Positions 5,239 to 7,267 of a DNA stretch of 7,267 nt are shown here, one piece after another. Origin of the DNA: Elusimicrobiota bacterium (lineage in GTDB: Bacteria; Elusimicrobiota; Elusimicrobia; JACQJN01); the NCBI GenBank assembly GCA_016205045.1, contig JACQJM010000034.1:1-7267 (forward strand). The letters are read 5' to 3'. Under the pieces are notes generated by a model that did no database searches, had not been told where the DNA came from, and worked only from the letters and a program-made list of their open reading frames with translations. Both the position numbers and the translations under genes were made by a program. Positions within the stretch are counted from its first letter, which is position 1, and every line of letters begins with the position of its first letter.

Positions 5239-7116
5239 ATGAACTTCGCACTCCTATTCAGAAATAAAACCGGGCACTTGAGTTTCATCCTGATGCTGGG
5301 AATAGCGGGTTATTGTAACCGTTTGTCTTATGGGACGGAGGAGGAGGAAATCAATTTCGAAGACGAGCTTCGAAAGCCATTGGTAGAAATAAGAAAAGAT
5401 CTCAGCAGTGACGACCCTCTTCTTCGGGAAAAAGCCATCAAATCCTTGGGGTCTTTAGGCCCCTCAGCCAAAGAGGCCGTTCCTGACCTGATCCTTTGTC
5501 TACAACACGCCAGCAGCCAAGATCGTATCTCTGCGGCCGTAGCTTTGGGAGCCATAGGCCCGGATGCCAAACAGGCAGCGCCTCAACTTTTAAAAGCCCT
5601 TCAAACAGAAAATCCCAGCTGGTCTAATACATACGCCTTTGCCTTAGGAGATATTGGAGCCAAAGAAACAATGCCCATCCTGGTCCAAATTTTGAGAGAA
5701 AAGGGAAAACAGTACTACTGGGGAAACTTTGAAGCACTGCGTAAATTCGTCCCTGAATCTATTCCTTACCTTATAGACTTAATGAAAGATGAGAATCCTG
5801 AGGTTCGCTTCCGCACAGCTCGCACGTTAAAATATATTCAACATCCCGAGGTTAAAAAAGCAATTCCTGCTCTGAAACAAGCAATGCGGCAGGATAATTC
5901 CCCTAAGGTTCGCACAGAATCGGCCCTGGCCTGGGCGGCCATCGATCCCGAAGATCAAAAGGTTACTACCGCCCTCATTCAGGCCCTGATATATCTTTCC
6001 CACGCTGAAGATTCGGAGGATAAATCTTCATACATAGAAGTCATCAGAGTTTTGAGCAAATTGTCTCCTCGATCCCTTCCTGCTCTTGTTGCATCTTTAC
6101 AAAGTCCAGAAAATTCCATTCGAAAGGGAGTTGCTCTAGCCCTGAGCTTAATGAATGCCTTGGACCCACAAACCATTCCCCATCTCCGAAAAACCTTGAA
6201 AGACCCTATTCCTGAAATTCGGGTTTTTTCTGCAATAGCCCTGATAAAAATGAACCCTTCGGATCAAGAAGCCGCGTCTATTATCAACGAAGCCTTAAAA
6301 AGTGAAAATCTGGAACCTGCTGCTCGCTCTCAGGCGATCCATGAGCTTACAGCAAAAGGAACAAACACCAAAGACCTCATCGCAATCCTAATCGATGGTT
6401 TCAGCTCGGAAGATGAAAGAACCGCCCGAACAAACGCCATGGCATTAGGAAAAATCGGGAAAGAAGCCATTCCGGCACTGCTCCAGGCTCTAGAGAGACC
6501 AGATAAAAATGTTCAAGTGGGAGCTGCGGATGCTCTCGCCCGAATGCACGCGACAACCCCCGAAGTTGGTCTATTACTTTTGAGAATCCTGGAGGATCCC
6601 AAGGCAGACATATCCACTAGACTCAGGGCTTCTACCACTCTTTCCTACATAGGAGCCCCTGAAGCTCAAAGGGCTAGGGACAAATTCATTCAAACGGAAC
6701 GTGAATCGATAAGGAAGTATCTCCAACAAAGAGGGAGAAAGTTTACTGAACAACAAAATGAGCAACAATATGACACTCAACCCGACAAAGCTGCTGAGAT
6801 TGCCTATAAGAACCGCACCGCACGCTTCTACAACAACGAAGGCTATGCTTACTACGTCAAAAAAGATTACGTCAAGGCTATTATGAATTTCAAAAAAACA
6901 TTAGAATTGGACCCTAATCATGAGCTAGCCAACTACAACTTGGGGTGTGTGTACAGCCTACGACACCAATATGAACAAGCTCTGCCCTATCTCATGAAGG
7001 CCTTTCAAAAGAATCCCCAGCGCAGAAAGAAACGAATCCTGGAAGACCCTGATCTACAAGGATTTAGGGAAAGTTCATTCTATAAAACAATACAACAAGC
7101 CATGGAGAAATCATGA
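5239..7116 (+). CDS. Secreted HEAT-repeat protein with C-terminal TPR motifs
   Basis: A 625-aa alpha-solenoid protein. Residues 1-32 look like a signal peptide (FRNKTGHLSFILMLGIAGYC, then NRLSYG before an acidic TEEEE). C26 is preceded by Y, so a lipobox is not convincing. About 11 HEAT/PBS-lyase-type repeats fill roughly 43-475, for example LREKAIKSLGSLGPSAKEAV, DRISAAVALGAIGPDAKQAA and RTNAMALGKIGKEAIPALL. A charged Gln/Glu/Arg-rich linker (480-525) follows. Two TPRs lie at about 530-595 (NNEGYAYYVKKDYVKAI; NYNLGCVYSLRHQYEQAL). The end, EDPDLQGFRESSFYKTI, is a common TPR-array terminus. Such solenoids bind proteins and have no enzymatic residues here. It starts 3 nt after the TldD-like paralogue with no SD, so translational coupling is likely. 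Its ATGA overlap with the next gene supports one operon. A role as scaffold for the neighbouring TldD-like pair is inference. Confidence 0.9.
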   Translation: MNFALLFRNKTGHLSFILMLGIAGYCNRLSYGTEEEEINFEDELRKPLVEIRKDLSSDDPLLREKAIKSLGSLGPSAKEAVPDLILCLQHASSQDRISAAVALGAIGPDAKQAAPQLLKALQTENPSWSNTYAFALGDIGAKETMPILVQILREKGKQYYWGNFEALRKFVPESIPYLIDLMKDENPEVRFRTARTLKYIQHPEVKKAIPALKQAMRQDNSPKVRTESALAWAAIDPEDQKVTTALIQALIYLSHAEDSEDKSSYIEVIRVLSKLSPRSLPALVASLQSPENSIRKGVALALSLMNALDPQTIPHLRKTLKDPIPEIRVFSAIALIKMNPSDQEAASIINEALKSENLEPAARSQAIHELTAKGTNTKDLIAILIDGFSSEDERTARTNAMALGKIGKEAIPALLQALERPDKNVQVGAADALARMHATTPEVGLLLLRILEDPKADISTRLRASTTLSYIGAPEAQRARDKFIQTERESIRKYLQQRGRKFTEQQNEQQYDTQPDKAAEIAYKNRTARFYNNEGYAYYVKKDYVKAIMNFKKTLELDPNHELANYNLGCVYSLRHQYEQALPYLMKAFQKNPQRRKKRILEDPDLQGFRESSFYKTIQQAMEKS

Positions 7117-7267
7117 ACTCTCACTTTTTGATGAAAAGCCTTTTTTATTTCGGATGGACTGGTTTATTTTTTGTTTTGGGGATTCCCTGCATTTCTGGGG
7201 CTGGAAAAGATATCCAGGCCCTGATCCAGGACTTCAGAGACAACCGCAAAGAGGTGCGCCGAGAGGC
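7113..7267 (+). CDS. Start of a second secreted HEAT-like protein, cut by window end
   Basis: Only 51 codons plus 2 nt are present. The start ATG overlaps the upstream stop in ATGA, and GGAGA at 7104-7108 provides an SD 4 nt upstream. The first ~30 residues form a signal peptide (KSLFYFGWTGLFFVLGIPC, then ISGAG). The visible mature part, DIQALIQDFRDNRKEVRREA, has the L-x-D-x-x-x-x-V-R-x-x-A pattern of a HEAT repeat. The class assignment rests on a single partial repeat. It is probably a paralogue or partner of the preceding HEAT/TPR protein and the fifth gene of the operon. Confidence 0.7.
   Translation, partial: MNSHFLMKSLFYFGWTGLFFVLGIPCISGAGKDIQALIQDFRDNRKEVRRE

Overview
This window looks like a bacterial chromosome segment, probably from a Gram-negative (diderm) and little-cultured lineage. 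Four consecutive genes encode proteins with Sec-type signal peptides. The coding style (secreted TldD-like peptidases, long HEAT/TPR proteins, low-complexity inverted repeats at gene junctions) resembles candidate-phylum genomes such as Omnitrophota or neighbours. That placement is a guess; no rRNA or other phylogenetic marker is present. All credible genes are on the + strand, and no tRNA, rRNA, transposase or CRISPR array is visible.

Left part (1-850): two small independent units. The first is an 89-aa excisionase/MerR-type helix-turn-helix protein (54-323) with a strong Shine-Dalgarno (SD) sequence and a perfect 7+7 dyad just upstream. It is followed by an 80-nt imperfect inverted repeat (327-406) whose left arm has four G-runs in G-quadruplex spacing. 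The second is a 73-aa basic protein (552-773) built almost entirely from two copies of a 29-residue motif. It has its own candidate promoter, a leader with two tandem hairpins, a perfect AGGAGG and a strong Rho-independent terminator (807-846). I do not recognise this protein family.

Right part (852-7267): an apparent operon of five genes. Ketopantoate reductase panE comes first, with its only possible start codon 8 nt after the terminator U-tract and no SD. It is followed by two tandem paralogues of the TldD/PmbA (U62) metallopeptidase family, both with signal peptides. Then come a secreted HEAT-repeat protein with C-terminal TPRs and the start of a second secreted HEAT-like protein, cut by the window edge. 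Spacings are 7, 18, 3 and -4 nt.

The most notable biology is the TldD-like pair. The first copy keeps HExxxH and the downstream CG cysteine. The second has lost all three predicted zinc ligands, one of them by an exact one-codon deletion, while the surrounding fold is conserved. This parallels the cytosolic TldD/TldE active/inactive heterodimer, but apparently in the envelope and next to HEAT/TPR scaffold proteins. Both TldD-like genes lack an SD, and their start codons lie inside low-complexity imperfect inverted repeats that also encode part of the signal peptides. Together with the G-rich element at 327-406, this makes three inverted-repeat elements of similar size but different sequence. 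A joint role in processing or maturing an envelope substrate is inference.
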